Assembly (NCBI RefSeq): GCF_904846625.1 | Contig: NZ_CAJHBL010000005.1 | Coordinates: 186,001-250,000 of the forward strand | From: Psychrobacter sp. JCM 18900 | Lineage (GTDB): Bacteria; Pseudomonadota; Gammaproteobacteria; Pseudomonadales; Moraxellaceae | Direction: 5' to 3' | Length of the DNA stretch: 64,000 bases | In this document: piece by piece, positions 8,131 to 17,863 of the stretch | How positions within the stretch are numbered: the first letter of the stretch is position 1 | How the letters are laid out: each line of letters opens with the position of its first letter | The notes under the pieces: generated by a model | What the model was told of the DNA's origin: nothing | Database searches by the model: none | Seen by the model: only the letters and a program-made list of their open reading frames with translations | Program-made: the position numbers and the translations under genes

Positions 8131-9432
8131 TTAGGCAGGTACAGCGGCATTGCGTAGGTCAACAACACGTTGAGCTTTACCTTCAGAACGAGGTAACATA
8201 CCTTGTGGTGAGACTTCTACATGAACGCTGATACCCACCATGGTTTTTATTTTTTGTTTAAGTTTATTGGCCAACTGCATCACTTCGATACCACTGGCAT
8301 CACTACGTGACTCAACATGGATACATAGGGTGTCTAAGTGACCGTGCTTGAGGATATGGATCTGATAGTTTGGCAGTAATTTTGGTACTTGTAAAATCTG
8401 TTCTTCGATCTGCGAGGGAAATACATTAACGCCACGAATGATCAGCATATCATCACTACGGCCAACAATCTTTTCCATACGACGCATCGTTCGTACAGAG
8501 CCTGGTAATAAGCGGGTCAGATCTCGGGTACGGTAGCGAATGATAGGCATACCCTCTTTAGTAATGGTGGTAAACACTAATTCGCCCAGCTCGCCGTCTG
8601 GTAGTACTTCCCCGGTCTCAGGGTTGATGATTTCTGGGTAAAAATGGTCTTCCCAAATGGTTGCGCCGTCTTTAGATTCTAAGCATTCCATGGCGACACC
8701 TGGGCCCATGACTTCTGACAGGCCGTATATATCTAGCGCATCAATACCTAAACGCGTTTCGATTTCTTGGCGCATGGCATTCGTCCACGGTTCAGCCCCA
8801 AAAATACCGGTTTTGACAGAGCAGTCTTTGGCTGTACCAAATTTTTTCTCTAATGCTTCAATAATGTTCAAGCAATAAGAAGGGGTAACCATTAATGCGG
8901 TTGGTTCAAAGTCATGGATTAGCTGGGCTTGGCGATCAGTTTGGCCACCTGACATTGGGATAACCGTTGCACCTAATCGTTCAACACCATAGTGCGCTCC
9001 CAAACCACCAGTGAATAGGCCATAACCGTATGATACTTGGATGGTATCTTTGCTAGTAAGACCAGCCGCACGCAGTGAGCGTGCTACAACATCCGACCAA
9101 GTCACGATATCTTGCTTGGTATAACCGACAACGGTAGGTTGGCCAGTAGTACCTGATGATGCATGAACACGGACGATCTGTTCACGTGGGACGCTAAACA
9201 TACCGAACGGGTAATTGTCGCGCAAATCTGATTTGGTGGTGAATGGGAATTTGGCTAAATCTTCTAATGATTGACAGTCTTCGGGGTGGACACCGACTTG
9301 GTCAAATTTCTTCTTATAAACAGGGTTGTTTTCGTATGCGTGTTTGAGTGTTTCTTTCAAACGTTTCAACTGTACGCTACGCAATTCGTCTACTGATGCG
9401 GTTTCGATGTGTTCCATAACGTTATGATTCAT
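8131..9432 (-). CDS. paaK: Phenylacetate-CoA ligase
   Basis: A 433-residue AMP-forming ligase that converts phenylacetate, ATP and CoA to phenylacetyl-CoA, the first committed step. The P-loop-like SSGTTGQPTVVGYT and the YGLSEVMGPGVAMEC block are those of PaaK, and the C-terminal domain carries GRSDDMLIIRGVNVFPSQIEEQ. The start at 9432 (MNHNVMEHIE) has AAGGAG 6 nt upstream; the longer frame reaching 9555 overlaps paaJ and is not used. It lies between paaJ and paaX in the minus-strand operon. Confidence 0.95.
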   Translation of the reverse strand: MNHNVMEHIETASVDELRSVQLKRLKETLKHAYENNPVYKKKFDQVGVHPEDCQSLEDLAKFPFTTKSDLRDNYPFGMFSVPREQIVRVHASSGTTGQPTVVGYTKQDIVTWSDVVARSLRAAGLTSKDTIQVSYGYGLFTGGLGAHYGVERLGATVIPMSGGQTDRQAQLIHDFEPTALMVTPSYCLNIIEALEKKFGTAKDCSVKTGIFGAEPWTNAMRQEIETRLGIDALDIYGLSEVMGPGVAMECLESKDGATIWEDHFYPEIINPETGEVLPDGELGELVFTTITKEGMPIIRYRTRDLTRLLPGSVRTMRRMEKIVGRSDDMLIIRGVNVFPSQIEEQILQVPKLLPNYQIHILKHGHLDTLCIHVESRSDASGIEVMQLANKLKQKIKTMVGISVHVEVSPQGMLPRSEGKAQRVVDLRNAAVPA

Positions 9433-9497
9433 GTAAAACTCCTTTTCGTAGTCATCCTGACTACATTTCCAATTAAAAAGCTCTGTTAAAGCCGTGA

Positions 9498-10703
9498 TTA
9501 GACGTTTTCTATCACCATTGCCACACCTTGACCCACACCCACACACATGGTGCATAACGCATACTTACCGTTACAACGTTTTAATTCTTTCATTGCGGTG
9601 ATGGCCAAACGTGTACCACTCATTCCTAGAGGATGACCTAGCGCAATGGCTCCACCATTTGGATTGATACGTACGTCATCATCGGTAAGACCCAGTTCGC
9701 GAATTACGGCAAGGGATTGCGCGGCGAATGCTTCGTTGAGCTCGATAACATCCATCTGGCTTAATGTTAGTCCGGTTTGCTCAAGTACTTTTAATACTGC
9801 AGGCACAGGGCCAATACCCATATAGCGTGGCTCGACACCAGCACTCGCCATACCAACAATACGCGCTTGCGGCGTTAGATTGTGTGCTTGACCAAAGCGT
9901 TTGCTACCCATTAGCACACAAGCAGCACCGTCATTGATGCCTGATGCGTTACCCGCAGTCACTGAACCGCCCTCCTTGCGAAATGGGGTTTTGAGACTCG
10001 CAAGGGCTTCTAAACTAGCATCTGCACGTGGGTGTTCGTCTTGATCAACAATCACGCTGCCTTTTTTCGTTTTGACTTCAACTGGTAATATCTCTTCGTT
10101 AAAGAGACCCGCCTGTTGGGCAGCGGCCGTTTTCTGTTGGCTGCGTAGCGCGAATAGATCTTGGTCTTCGCGGCTGATTTGATATTTCTCAGCCACGTTT
10201 TCAGCAGTTTCTGGCATGCTATCAACACCATACGCGGCCTTCATTAATGGGTTAATGAAGCGCCAACCGATGGAGGTGTCAAAAATTTCTGGTGCGCGGT
10301 GAAAGGCACTGGTCGGTTTCGATTGTACATAGGGTGCGCGGCTCATGCTCTCGACACCACCAGCCAATACAAACTCGGCCTCACCCGTTTTTACCAAACG
10401 TGAGGCGATGCCAATCGAGTCCATACCAGAAGCACAGAGACGATTAACGGTGATAGCAGGCACGTTATCAGGCAAGCCTGCAAGTAAAGTTGCCATACGC
10501 GCTACATTACGGTTGTCTTCGCCGGCTTGGTTAGCACAGCCAATGATTACTTCATCAACTTTATCCCATGGCAAGTTTGGGTTTTGATCTTTTAGATGTT
10601 GAATAGGCAAAGCTGCCAAATCGTCCGTACGAACACTACTTAAGCCACCGGCATAGCGCCCGATTGGGGTGCGAATAGCGTCATAAATATATACTTGTTG
10701 CAT
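9498..10703 (-). CDS. paaJ: 3-oxoadipyl-CoA/3-oxo-5,6-dehydrosuberyl-CoA thiolase
   Basis: A 401-residue thiolase. The acyl-accepting cysteine is in [12 protein letters not shown] near residue 90; the second active-site histidine is in [14 protein letters not shown] and the second cysteine in [10 protein letters not shown] near the C-terminus. PaaJ cleaves 3-oxo-5,6-dehydrosuberyl-CoA and 3-oxoadipyl-CoA, giving acetyl-CoA and finally succinyl-CoA. AAGGG lies 8 nt before ATG 10703. It sits 30 bp after paaH, in the usual order. A PcaF role in the beta-ketoadipate pathway is chemically the same reaction. Confidence 0.94.
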   Translation of the reverse strand: MQQVYIYDAIRTPIGRYAGGLSSVRTDDLAALPIQHLKDQNPNLPWDKVDEVIIGCANQAGEDNRNVARMATLLAGLPDNVPAITVNRLCASGMDSIGIASRLVKTGEAEFVLAGGVESMSRAPYVQSKPTSAFHRAPEIFDTSIGWRFINPLMKAAYGVDSMPETAENVAEKYQISREDQDLFALRSQQKTAAAQQAGLFNEEILPVEVKTKKGSVIVDQDEHPRADASLEALASLKTPFRKEGGSVTAGNASGINDGAACVLMGSKRFGQAHNLTPQARIVGMASAGVEPRYMGIGPVPAVLKVLEQTGLTLSQMDVIELNEAFAAQSLAVIRELGLTDDDVRINPNGGAIALGHPLGMSGTRLAITAMKELKRCNGKYALCTMCVGVGQGVAMVIENV

Positions 10704-10733
10704 TATAGTTTCCCTTACAATAAATCAATAAGT

Positions 10734-12260
10734 TTAAGCGCTTGCCGTGTGACAGGTGACGGCTTTTTTTACCAAATACAGGCTGGCACGATAACGTTCT
10801 TCACCATAAATACGTTGTAAGTTATTGAGCGTCTTAAGCACGGTGTCGTAGCCAAGCATTTGTGCCCATTCAAACGGACCTTTGGGGTAATTTACGCCGT
10901 ACTTCATGGCCGCATCGATGTCTGCTTCAGAGGCGATGTTGTGTAACACTGCTTCACAGCCTTCGTTAATGAGCATAGCAATGGTACGTAAAACATATAG
11001 ACCAGGATGGTCGGCAGACCAAATAACATGCACGTCAAGTCGGGCAAAGGCTTGCGTCACCAGCTCACGCTCATCATCATTACAGGCCATCGAGGCAGCC
11101 AATACAATAGCGCGGACTTGTGACCAGTCCGCATGCCAGTCCATCAGCATGACTTTGGCATCACCATGGTCAATCTCCACGGATTCACCCAGTGATAAAC
11201 GAATGCTGACATCACCAATTTCGATACTGTTCTGGTCTGCATCTTCAAGAGTCACTGTGAGGCTATCAGCAGCTTGTAAGCGTTCAACCAAACCTTTGGT
11301 ATAAAACCAATCACCACGTACAATAATGGTAGGCAGCGCGGCATCGGTTGCTTCAACGGCGGGTAACGCATAGGCAGGGATTGCTGGCGTTTGGCTATAG
11401 TCATAGAATCCTTGGCCAGATTTACGGCCAAAGCACCCGGCATCGACCAATTCTTTTTGTACCAACGATGGGCGGTAACGTGGCTCATAGAAGAAAGCCT
11501 GGTAGACGCTTTGCGTCACCGAGAAGTTGATATCTTGGCCAATTAAGTCTGTTAGCTCGCATGGCCCCATGGCAAAACGACCTGATTCACGCATGATAAA
11601 GTCAAGCTGCGCAGGTGTGGTCGCGTTTTCTTGCAGTGCGCGAAAGCCTTCAGCATAGTATGGACGCGCCACACGGTTAACGATAAAGCCTGGGGTAGAC
11701 TTGGCGATTACCGGTACCTTTTTCCAAGCACTCATCAAGTTAAACAGGCCATCTGTAATCTCAGTCGCTGTTTGTAAACCGCGAACAATCTCAACAAGTT
11801 TCATCACTGGGGCTGGATTAAAGAAGTGTAAGCCTACTACACGCTCAGGGTTTGGTACTGCTGATGCAATCGCTGTAATCGATATTGATGACGTGTTTGA
11901 TGCAAAAATCGTATCGTTAGCACAAATATCGGCCAATTGGACAAAGATCTGCTGTTTAATATCTTGACGCTCAACAATCGCCTCAACGATTAACTGCACC
12001 GCTGCCATCTCATTAATATCTGTAATAATAGATAAATTCTCTAGGGTGCTATCAAATAGCACTTGGGACATCTTGCCTTTTTGGACCCGTTTGGCAAGTT
12101 GACTTTCCAGACCCACTAAGGCGGCTTGACTTTTGGCAACATCTACATCAAAGAGATAGGTCGTGTGACCGTGCATGGCGGCCAACTGCGCAATGCCAAT
12201 CCCCATCGTGCCTGCCCCAATAACGGCAATGGTTGCGTTTGATAAATCCCTCGTTTCCAT
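10734..12260 (-). CDS. paaH: 3-hydroxyadipyl-CoA dehydrogenase
   Basis: A 508-residue 3-hydroxyacyl-CoA dehydrogenase, longer than the roughly 285-residue short form because of a second C-terminal 3HCDH domain, as is usual for PaaH. The NAD-binding motif is [17 protein letters not shown] near residue 13. The catalytic region has [16 protein letters not shown] and [17 protein letters not shown]. It oxidises 3-hydroxyadipyl-CoA to 3-oxoadipyl-CoA. The start ATG 12260 lies only 2 bp after the paaG stop codon and has AAGGA upstream, so translation is probably coupled. Confidence 0.94.
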   Translation of the reverse strand: METRDLSNATIAVIGAGTMGIGIAQLAAMHGHTTYLFDVDVAKSQAALVGLESQLAKRVQKGKMSQVLFDSTLENLSIITDINEMAAVQLIVEAIVERQDIKQQIFVQLADICANDTIFASNTSSISITAIASAVPNPERVVGLHFFNPAPVMKLVEIVRGLQTATEITDGLFNLMSAWKKVPVIAKSTPGFIVNRVARPYYAEGFRALQENATTPAQLDFIMRESGRFAMGPCELTDLIGQDINFSVTQSVYQAFFYEPRYRPSLVQKELVDAGCFGRKSGQGFYDYSQTPAIPAYALPAVEATDAALPTIIVRGDWFYTKGLVERLQAADSLTVTLEDADQNSIEIGDVSIRLSLGESVEIDHGDAKVMLMDWHADWSQVRAIVLAASMACNDDERELVTQAFARLDVHVIWSADHPGLYVLRTIAMLINEGCEAVLHNIASEADIDAAMKYGVNYPKGPFEWAQMLGYDTVLKTLNNLQRIYGEERYRASLYLVKKAVTCHTASA

Positions 12261-12262
12261 GA

Positions 12263-13054
12263 TTAACGTCCTTGATAAATTGGGGTGCGTTTTTGCATAA
12301 AAGCTTGGACACCTTCTTTATAGTCAGCTGAGCGACCAGCAAGTCGCTGCAAGTCCCGCTCTAAGATTAGCTGATCTTCTAGGCTGTTGTCCGCGGATAC
12401 ATTGATGGCTTTTTTAATGAGGCTGAGGCCATAGGTCGGTTGGCTGGCCAAGTGTTCGGCCAATTTACTGGCTTCGTTACGTAGCGCGTCATCTTCGATC
12501 ACTTGCCAAATCATGCCCCATGCCATCGCTTGTTCAGCAGATAGCTTATCGCCTAACATGGCTAAGCCCATCGCGCGGGCGTGGCCGACAACGCGTGGTA
12601 GGAACCATGTACCGCCTGAATCAGGTACAAGCCCAAGACGACAAAACGCTTGGATAAATGAGGCTGATTTGGCCGCCAATACCAAGTCACACGCCAAAGC
12701 GATGTTCGCGCCGGCACCGGCAGCCACGCCATTCACCGCACAGATCACAGGCTTTGGCATATCAGTAATCAGCTTAATCAGTGGATTGTAGTAAGTCTCG
12801 ATGGATAGGCCCAAATCTGGCGCATCAGCATTCGGGGCAACTGCGCGATCGCCTAAATCTTGACCTGCACAAAAACCGCGACCTTCAGCAGAGAGCACTA
12901 CAGCGCGAATAGTACTGTCTTTTGACCATGCTTTTAGCACGCTGACCACTTCTTTGTGCATGGTTTCATTAAAGCTATTAAGCTGTTTTGGGCGGTTTAA
13001 AGTAAGATAGCCGACGGCATTTTTTTCTTCGACGAGAATCGTTTGATAGTCCAT
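12263..13054 (-). CDS. paaG: 2-(1,2-epoxy-1,2-dihydrophenyl)acetyl-CoA isomerase
   Basis: A 263-residue crotonase-fold enzyme. The oxyanion-hole regions are [16 protein letters not shown] and [28 protein letters not shown] is characteristic of PaaG. It isomerises the ring epoxide of phenylacetyl-CoA to the oxepin and also moves double bonds later in the route. Its start codon overlaps the paaF stop codon by one base (TAATG), indicating coupled translation. Confidence 0.93.
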   Translation of the reverse strand: MDYQTILVEEKNAVGYLTLNRPKQLNSFNETMHKEVVSVLKAWSKDSTIRAVVLSAEGRGFCAGQDLGDRAVAPNADAPDLGLSIETYYNPLIKLITDMPKPVICAVNGVAAGAGANIALACDLVLAAKSASFIQAFCRLGLVPDSGGTWFLPRVVGHARAMGLAMLGDKLSAEQAMAWGMIWQVIEDDALRNEASKLAEHLASQPTYGLSLIKKAINVSADNSLEDQLILERDLQRLAGRSADYKEGVQAFMQKRTPIYQGR

Positions 13055-13824
13055 TACATACCTCTAAAAATTGGTTGACGTTTTTCTAAAAATGCACGGA
13101 TGCCTTCTTGGCGATCTTGGGTGGCGGCAAGCCAAACAAATAGCTGACGTTCTTGCTTAAGTCCTTGGCTCAAGTTCACTTCGTGGATGGTTTTGAGTGA
13201 CTGTTTGATGGCGCGAATGGCCAAAGGGGCTTGCTTGGCGATTTTGGCCGCCAGATCAAGGGTGTATTGTACGGTCAAATCAGTTGGGCAGACTTGGGTG
13301 GTAATTCCATGTTGTTGTGCATTTAATGCACTAATCCTCTCACCTGTCATCGCCCAACGCATGGCAAGCTGCTGACCCACTAGGCGAGCGAGGCGCTGGG
13401 TGCCCCCTGCCCCTGGTAGCATGCCCAAGCCAACTTCAGGCAGCGAAAATTGGGCGTTTTCGCCCGTGACCACGATGTCACCATGCAGTACCAGCTCAAA
13501 ACCGGCACCGAGTGCATAGCCATTAACTGCGATTAATAGCGGCTTGCTAAATTCATCGATTCGCTTCCATAAGGTTGGGCGAATATCAGTTTGTAAGCTA
13601 ACGGTATCGAGTTGAATAAGTTCGTTAAGATCGGCACCCGCAGCGAAGCATTGAGTATTGCCAGTAATGACGACCGCTTTTATATCGGTATCAGCGTCAT
13701 AGGCTTGAAGCCGTTCGACAATTTCTTGCAAAGTGGCGTTATTTAGGGCGTTGCGTTTTTCTGGGCGATTTAGCTCAATCAGTGCAACGCCTTCTTTTGG
13801 ACTGGAGGTTTTAATGTAATTCAT
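13054..13824 (-). CDS. paaF: 2,3-dehydroadipyl-CoA hydratase
   Basis: A 256-residue crotonase-family hydratase with FAAGADLNEL and NGYALGAGFELVLHGDIVV as the two oxyanion-hole segments, and a catalytic glutamate in LPEVGLGMLPGAGGTQRL. It hydrates 2,3-dehydroadipyl-CoA to 3-hydroxyadipyl-CoA. It overlaps paaG by one base. A 96-bp gap separates it from paaE; I see no hairpin there, so it probably still belongs to the same transcript. Confidence 0.93.
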   Translation of the reverse strand: MNYIKTSSPKEGVALIELNRPEKRNALNNATLQEIVERLQAYDADTDIKAVVITGNTQCFAAGADLNELIQLDTVSLQTDIRPTLWKRIDEFSKPLLIAVNGYALGAGFELVLHGDIVVTGENAQFSLPEVGLGMLPGAGGTQRLARLVGQQLAMRWAMTGERISALNAQQHGITTQVCPTDLTVQYTLDLAAKIAKQAPLAIRAIKQSLKTIHEVNLSQGLKQERQLFVWLAATQDRQEGIRAFLEKRQPIFRGM

Positions 13825-13920
13825 CCCTGAATCCTAATAAAAACAATGAAATAGGGGGTTTTGCCAAACCCTACTTTGGATATACAAACGATAAATATCT
13901 AAGGTGTTAACGTCTCTCGA

Positions 13921-14979
13921 TTACGCGTCAAAGCTCAATCGTATGTTGGCTGATACAGGTAATGCTTGGCAGCTGAGTACGTAGCCCTTATCTAACTCTT
14001 CTTGCTCAAGGCTATAGTTAACGGCCATTTCGACCTCACCTTCAATCACTCTGCATTTACAAGTGGCACACACACCGCCTTTACAGGCATAGGGTAAGTC
14101 AGCACCCGCACGTAATGCCGCATCTAAGATGCTGTCATCTTGTTTTGACACTTCAACGATCAGTTCACGTCCGTCCAAAATGATATTGACGCGTTCTTCG
14201 CTGCGTTTTTCGATTTGCTGGGCAGTTGGTTTGTTGACAGTCCCCGTATGGAAACGCTCGGTATGGATGTTGTTGCGATCGATACCAAGGTTTGGCAATA
14301 CGGTCTCAATGGCCTCCATCATTTCTTCTGGGCCACAGGCAAAGCAGTGGTCAACATCAGCACTGATAAGTCGGGCGTCAAACAACTGTTGTAGTTTGTT
14401 CGCATCGATACGGCCATTAAAGATCTCGCTGTCACTCATCTCACGTGAGAAAATATTAACCAGTTGTAGGCGCGTTTTAAAACGGTCTTTAAGGTCCATG
14501 ATTTGCTCAGAGAACATGGTTTGTTTCCATGACCGATTGCCGTATATCAAGGTAAAATTGGCATCTGGTTGGGTACTTAACACCGTTTTGACGATAGATA
14601 AAATTGGGGTAATACCACTACCAGCAGCAAAGCTTAGATAGTTTTGACCACCAGCTTTAGCAGCTTTTTGAAAGAAAACTCCTTGGGGTGGCATAACTTC
14701 TAGAGTATGGCCTACTTTTAGATGTTCGTTTGCCCAAGTAGAAAATTGTCCTTGATCAATCTTCTTGATGGCAATGCTCATGTCTTCTTGCACATCACTA
14801 CAGATTGAGTAGCAACGACGGATTTCGCCATTATCTGTCATGTGACGGATGGTCAAATGTTGACCTGGTTGGTATTTAAAGGCTGCCGCATCTTCCGAAG
14901 CAAGGTCAAATGCAATGCAAATCGCTTGCTCAGTTTGTGGCTGGATAGACTTGATAGTTAGTGGCAAAAATTGACTCAT
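13921..14979 (-). CDS. paaE: Phenylacetyl-CoA epoxidase reductase
   Basis: A 352-residue oxidoreductase with an FAD domain (RCYSICS near residue 55), an NAD(P)-binding domain (FAAGSGITPILSIVKTVL) and a C-terminal plant-type [2Fe-2S] ferredoxin domain (CKGGVCATCKCRVIEG and a fourth cysteine in VLSCQA). It passes electrons from NADPH to the PaaA di-iron centre. Ferredoxin at the C-terminus is the usual domain order for PaaE. It is encoded 72 bp after paaD. Confidence 0.95.
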   Translation of the reverse strand: MSQFLPLTIKSIQPQTEQAICIAFDLASEDAAAFKYQPGQHLTIRHMTDNGEIRRCYSICSDVQEDMSIAIKKIDQGQFSTWANEHLKVGHTLEVMPPQGVFFQKAAKAGGQNYLSFAAGSGITPILSIVKTVLSTQPDANFTLIYGNRSWKQTMFSEQIMDLKDRFKTRLQLVNIFSREMSDSEIFNGRIDANKLQQLFDARLISADVDHCFACGPEEMMEAIETVLPNLGIDRNNIHTERFHTGTVNKPTAQQIEKRSEERVNIILDGRELIVEVSKQDDSILDAALRAGADLPYACKGGVCATCKCRVIEGEVEMAVNYSLEQEELDKGYVLSCQALPVSANIRLSFDA

Positions 14980-15051
14980 GCGAAAATCCTTCTTTCATTT
15001 TGCTTAGTTAGTGAGCTGACTGTCACGTGCGATCTCGCGACTACCCCTATC

Positions 15052-15552
15052 TTAGATGCATTTAAAATAATCAAACGGTTCAAGGCAATCGAGGCACTTA
15101 TACAACGCCTTGCACGCAGTTGAACCAAATTCGCTAATCAGTTGGGTTTTTTGACTGCGACAATGAGGACAGGTCACACCATCAGTTAGCGCCACGTGGC
15201 TACCACAGCTGTGTGAATCGCCTTGCGGCGGTGCAATGCCATATTCTTGCAGCTTTTGCTTACCTGCCTCACTCATCCAGTCGGTCGTCCAAGCTTCAGA
15301 CAAGTCAATCACCACCTTTACAGGGGTCAGCCCACGTTCGGTAAACGTATTGGTAATCTCATCTTTTAGCATATCGGTTGCTGGACAGCCGCTATAGGTT
15401 GGTGTTAAACGCACCACAATTTCGTTATCTGCGTTGATATCAACGCCCCGAATCATGCCTAAGTCAAGCACGGTCAAAACAGGTACTTCTGGATCATGAA
15501 CCTCATTAAGAGCTTTCCAACAGGCATCTGTGACTTGTGGAATTAACCGCAT
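15052..15552 (-). CDS. paaD: PaaD, epoxidase maturation or accessory protein
   Basis: A 166-residue protein with an N-terminal MIP18/SufT-like domain (ALNEVHDPEVPVLTVLDLGMI and YSGCPATDML) and a C-terminal cysteine-rich zinc-ribbon-like tail (CPHC near residue 133, then CLDC and a final C165). PaaD is required for active phenylacetyl-CoA epoxidase and probably helps assemble a metal centre. It lies between paaC and paaE in the standard order. Confidence 0.94.
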   Translation of the reverse strand: MRLIPQVTDACWKALNEVHDPEVPVLTVLDLGMIRGVDINADNEIVVRLTPTYSGCPATDMLKDEITNTFTERGLTPVKVVIDLSEAWTTDWMSEAGKQKLQEYGIAPPQGDSHSCGSHVALTDGVTCPHCRSQKTQLISEFGSTACKALYKCLDCLEPFDYFKCI

Positions 15553-15576
15553 ACTATGACTCCTTGTCGTGTATGT

Positions 15577-16332
15577 TTACCAATTCATATTTGGGTAAGT
15601 ACGTTGCATGTACTGTAATTCTGCCAAAATATAACCCAAGTGTTCGGTATGAGCGCCTTGCTTCGCACCACGGCGGTATGCGCCAATCTCAGGCAAAGTT
15701 AAGTTCAAATGTGCCAATCCACTTTCAATCTGCGCTAACCATTCAGCTTTTAGAAGATCGAGTTTCGGTAAGACGCCATTATCAACTAAGGCTTGTTCGT
15801 CAGTGGTGAGTTCAAACAATTCAGCAGTAAAGCGCCATAGGTTGTTCAGCGCTTGTTGCGTTTTGTGGTGTGCCTCATCGGTGCCTAGGCTTAAGCGTTC
15901 CATCCATGCATGTGAGAAACGTAAGTGATATTTTGCTTCTTTTAATGACTTGACACCAAAGGCTGCAATATCTACGTGGCTGCTTTGGCTTAACGCGTCA
16001 AGTAATAATACATGGTAATGATCCATCAACCATTGACGTACCATCGTTTGGGCAAAATCTACATTGGGCTGTTCACATAGCAATAGGTTGCGATATTCAC
16101 GTTCGGTACGTAAAAAAGCCAAGTTGTCTTCATCACGGCCCAAGTCTTCGATTTGTCCAGCTAGACTCAGCACCGTACGGGATTGACCCAATAAGTCTAA
16201 ACCGATATTGGACAAAGCAATATCAAGCTCAAGCTCAGGGGCATGTCCACACCATTCAGACAATCGGTGCGATAGAATCAATTGGCTATCACCAACATGA
16301 AGTAAGAATTGTGTTAACGCTTGGTTATTCAT
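15577..16332 (-). CDS. paaC: Phenylacetyl-CoA epoxidase structural subunit PaaC
   Basis: A 251-residue, mostly helical ferritin-like protein that lacks the full di-iron ligand set and supports PaaA. Recognisable blocks are HRLSEWCGHAPELELDIALSNIGLDLLGQSR and KEAKYHLRFSHAWMERLSLGTDEAH. PaaA and PaaC form the heterodimer core of the epoxidase. Spacing to paaB is 15 bp and to paaD 24 bp. Confidence 0.94.
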   Translation of the reverse strand: MNNQALTQFLLHVGDSQLILSHRLSEWCGHAPELELDIALSNIGLDLLGQSRTVLSLAGQIEDLGRDEDNLAFLRTEREYRNLLLCEQPNVDFAQTMVRQWLMDHYHVLLLDALSQSSHVDIAAFGVKSLKEAKYHLRFSHAWMERLSLGTDEAHHKTQQALNNLWRFTAELFELTTDEQALVDNGVLPKLDLLKAEWLAQIESGLAHLNLTLPEIGAYRRGAKQGAHTEHLGYILAELQYMQRTYPNMNW

Positions 16333-16347
16333 CGATTATCTCCTATC

Positions 16348-16638
16348 TTAAATATGCTCAATACCGTCTGGAATTTGATAGAAGGTAGGATGACGATATA
16401 CCTTGTCGAGTGATGGCTCAAAAAACTCTGGCTTTTCCTCAGGTTGCGATGAGGTAATCAGCTCTGACTTCACTATCCAAATGCTCACACCTTCATTACG
16501 ACGAGTGTAGACATCACGTGCGTTTTGCAGAGCAATTTCATCATCTGGCGCGCGCAAGCTACCAACATGACGATGACTTAAACCTTGTTTGCTACGGATA
16601 AAAACTTCGTAAAGTGACCAGTTGTTTTTGCTTTCCAT
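16348..16638 (-). CDS. paaB: Phenylacetyl-CoA epoxidase subunit PaaB
   Basis: A 96-residue protein, normal for PaaB, with the family blocks WSLYEVFIRSKQGLSHRHVGSLRA and NEGVSIWIVKSELI. It is a small bridging subunit in the PaaABCE complex. It lies 23 bp after paaA. Confidence 0.95.
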   Translation of the reverse strand: MESKNNWSLYEVFIRSKQGLSHRHVGSLRAPDDEIALQNARDVYTRRNEGVSIWIVKSELITSSQPEEKPEFFEPSLDKVYRHPTFYQIPDGIEHI

Positions 16639-16661
16639 GGCTAATTTTCCTTTAAAAAATA

Positions 16662-17600
16662 TTAAGCGGCTTTTTGAGTATTGGCGTGTTGTTTCTGTGC
16701 ATAGACAGCAGCAGAATCACGAACCCATTTACCCTCTTCCCAAGCTTTACGTCGGGCTTCGATACGCTCATGATTACACGGGCCTTTACCAGCAATCACG
16801 GCAAAGAGTTCATCCCAGTTGATTTCACCGAATTCATAGTTGCCCGTTTCTTCGTTAAACGTCAAATCTTTGTCAGGAATAGTTAAACCAAGTTGTAACA
16901 CCTGTGAGACGGTATTATTCACGAATTTTTGGCGCAACTCATCGTTACTAAATAGTTTGATTTTCCAATCCATGCTAAGAGCACTGTTGGGTGAATTATC
17001 ATCATTTGGACCGAACATCATCAGCACTGGCCACCAGAAGCGATCGACTGCATCTTGTGCCATGGCTTTTTGTTCAGGTGTACCATTCGCCAATACCATC
17101 ATGGCTTCGAAGCCTTGGCGTTGGTGGAAACTTTCTTCTTTACAGATACGAACCATGGCGCGAGCATATGGACCATATGACGTCCGGCAAAGCGCCACTT
17201 GGTTAACGATAGCGGCGCCGTCAACCAACCAGCCAATAGCAGCGATGTCAGCCCACGTTAGAGTTGGGTAGTTAAATATTGATGAGTATTTCATGCGGCC
17301 GGCAACGAGTTTGTCCATCATATCGTCACGATCTGCGCCTAGGGTTTCAGCTGCACTGTATAGATACAATCCATGACCTGCCTCATCTTGAACTTTGGCC
17401 AACAATACGGCTTTACGCTTGAGTGTTGGTGCACGCGTAATCCAATTACCCTCAGGTAACATACCAACCACTTCTGAATGCGCATGCTGACCAATCTGGC
17501 GTATGAGCGTTTTACGATAAGCATCTGGCATCCAATCTTTTGGCTCAATTGAAATGTCCTTTTCAATTTTGCTGTCAAATAATTCTACTTGCGTGTTCAT
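16662..17600 (-). CDS. paaA: Phenylacetyl-CoA epoxidase catalytic subunit PaaA
   Basis: A 312-residue ferritin-like di-iron monooxygenase that inserts oxygen into the ring of phenylacetyl-CoA. Di-iron ligand regions are visible as [17 protein letters not shown] and [14 protein letters not shown] 17600 ([11 protein letters not shown]) has GAGG 6 nt upstream and is preferred over the frame extension to 17621. It is the first gene of the minus-strand paa operon and is preceded by a promoter (TTGATT-N17-TAGATT) overlapped by an inverted-repeat operator. Confidence 0.95.
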   Translation of the reverse strand: MNTQVELFDSKIEKDISIEPKDWMPDAYRKTLIRQIGQHAHSEVVGMLPEGNWITRAPTLKRKAVLLAKVQDEAGHGLYLYSAAETLGADRDDMMDKLVAGRMKYSSIFNYPTLTWADIAAIGWLVDGAAIVNQVALCRTSYGPYARAMVRICKEESFHQRQGFEAMMVLANGTPEQKAMAQDAVDRFWWPVLMMFGPNDDNSPNSALSMDWKIKLFSNDELRQKFVNNTVSQVLQLGLTIPDKDLTFNEETGNYEFGEINWDELFAVIAGKGPCNHERIEARRKAWEEGKWVRDSAAVYAQKQHANTQKAA

Positions 17601-17636
17601 TTGATACCTCGTCCTTAACAAGTGTTTGTGTTAACT

Positions 17637-17665
17637 AATCTAAAGCGATACTATTTTAAAATCAA
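17637..17665 (-). promoter_or_regulatory. Candidate sigma-70 promoter of the paa operon
   Basis: On the minus strand, TTGATT (17660-17665) and TAGATT (17637-17642) are separated by exactly 17 bp. The left half-site (17646-17651) of the inverted repeat at 17646-17684 falls within the spacer, which suits a repressor. Confidence 0.5.
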
Positions 17666-17684
17666 CATCTATTTTCATGTATCG
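17646..17684. promoter_or_regulatory. Probable PaaX operator at the paaA promoter
   Basis: CGATAC (17646-17651) and GTATCG (17679-17684) form an inverted repeat with a 27-bp spacer. A long spacer of this size between short inverted half-sites recalls the PaaX site described in E. coli (TGATTC-N27-GAATCA, from memory). Two related sites lie at 17810-17847 and 20034-20071. Confidence 0.6.
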
Positions 17685-17809
17685 TTTTATTTTTTAGCTG
17701 TATTATTAATAAGATGTTGTTTTATATAGATATTTATAATAATAAATTTTTAAAAAAATATTAATAATTATAAACATGCTTGACTTTTCAGCGATTTAAA
17801 TACAGATTA

Positions 17810-17847
17810 TGACACGTTAAGTTTTTATTTTTATCTATAATGTATCG
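17810..17847. promoter_or_regulatory. Probable PaaX operator at the paaZ promoter
   Basis: TGACAC (17810-17815) and GTATCG (17842-17847) are inverted with a 26-bp spacer. A TATAAT at 17836-17841 directly abuts the right half-site, so binding would cover the -35 region and start point of paaZ. The left half-site differs by one base from TGATAC. Confidence 0.5.
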
Positions 17848-17863
17848 TAAAAGGAGTTGTTAT

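Noticed and set aside
8131-9555. Long form of paaK starting at 9555
   Set aside because: The extra 41 codons overlap paaJ and are not conserved; ATG 9432 has a strong ribosome binding site.
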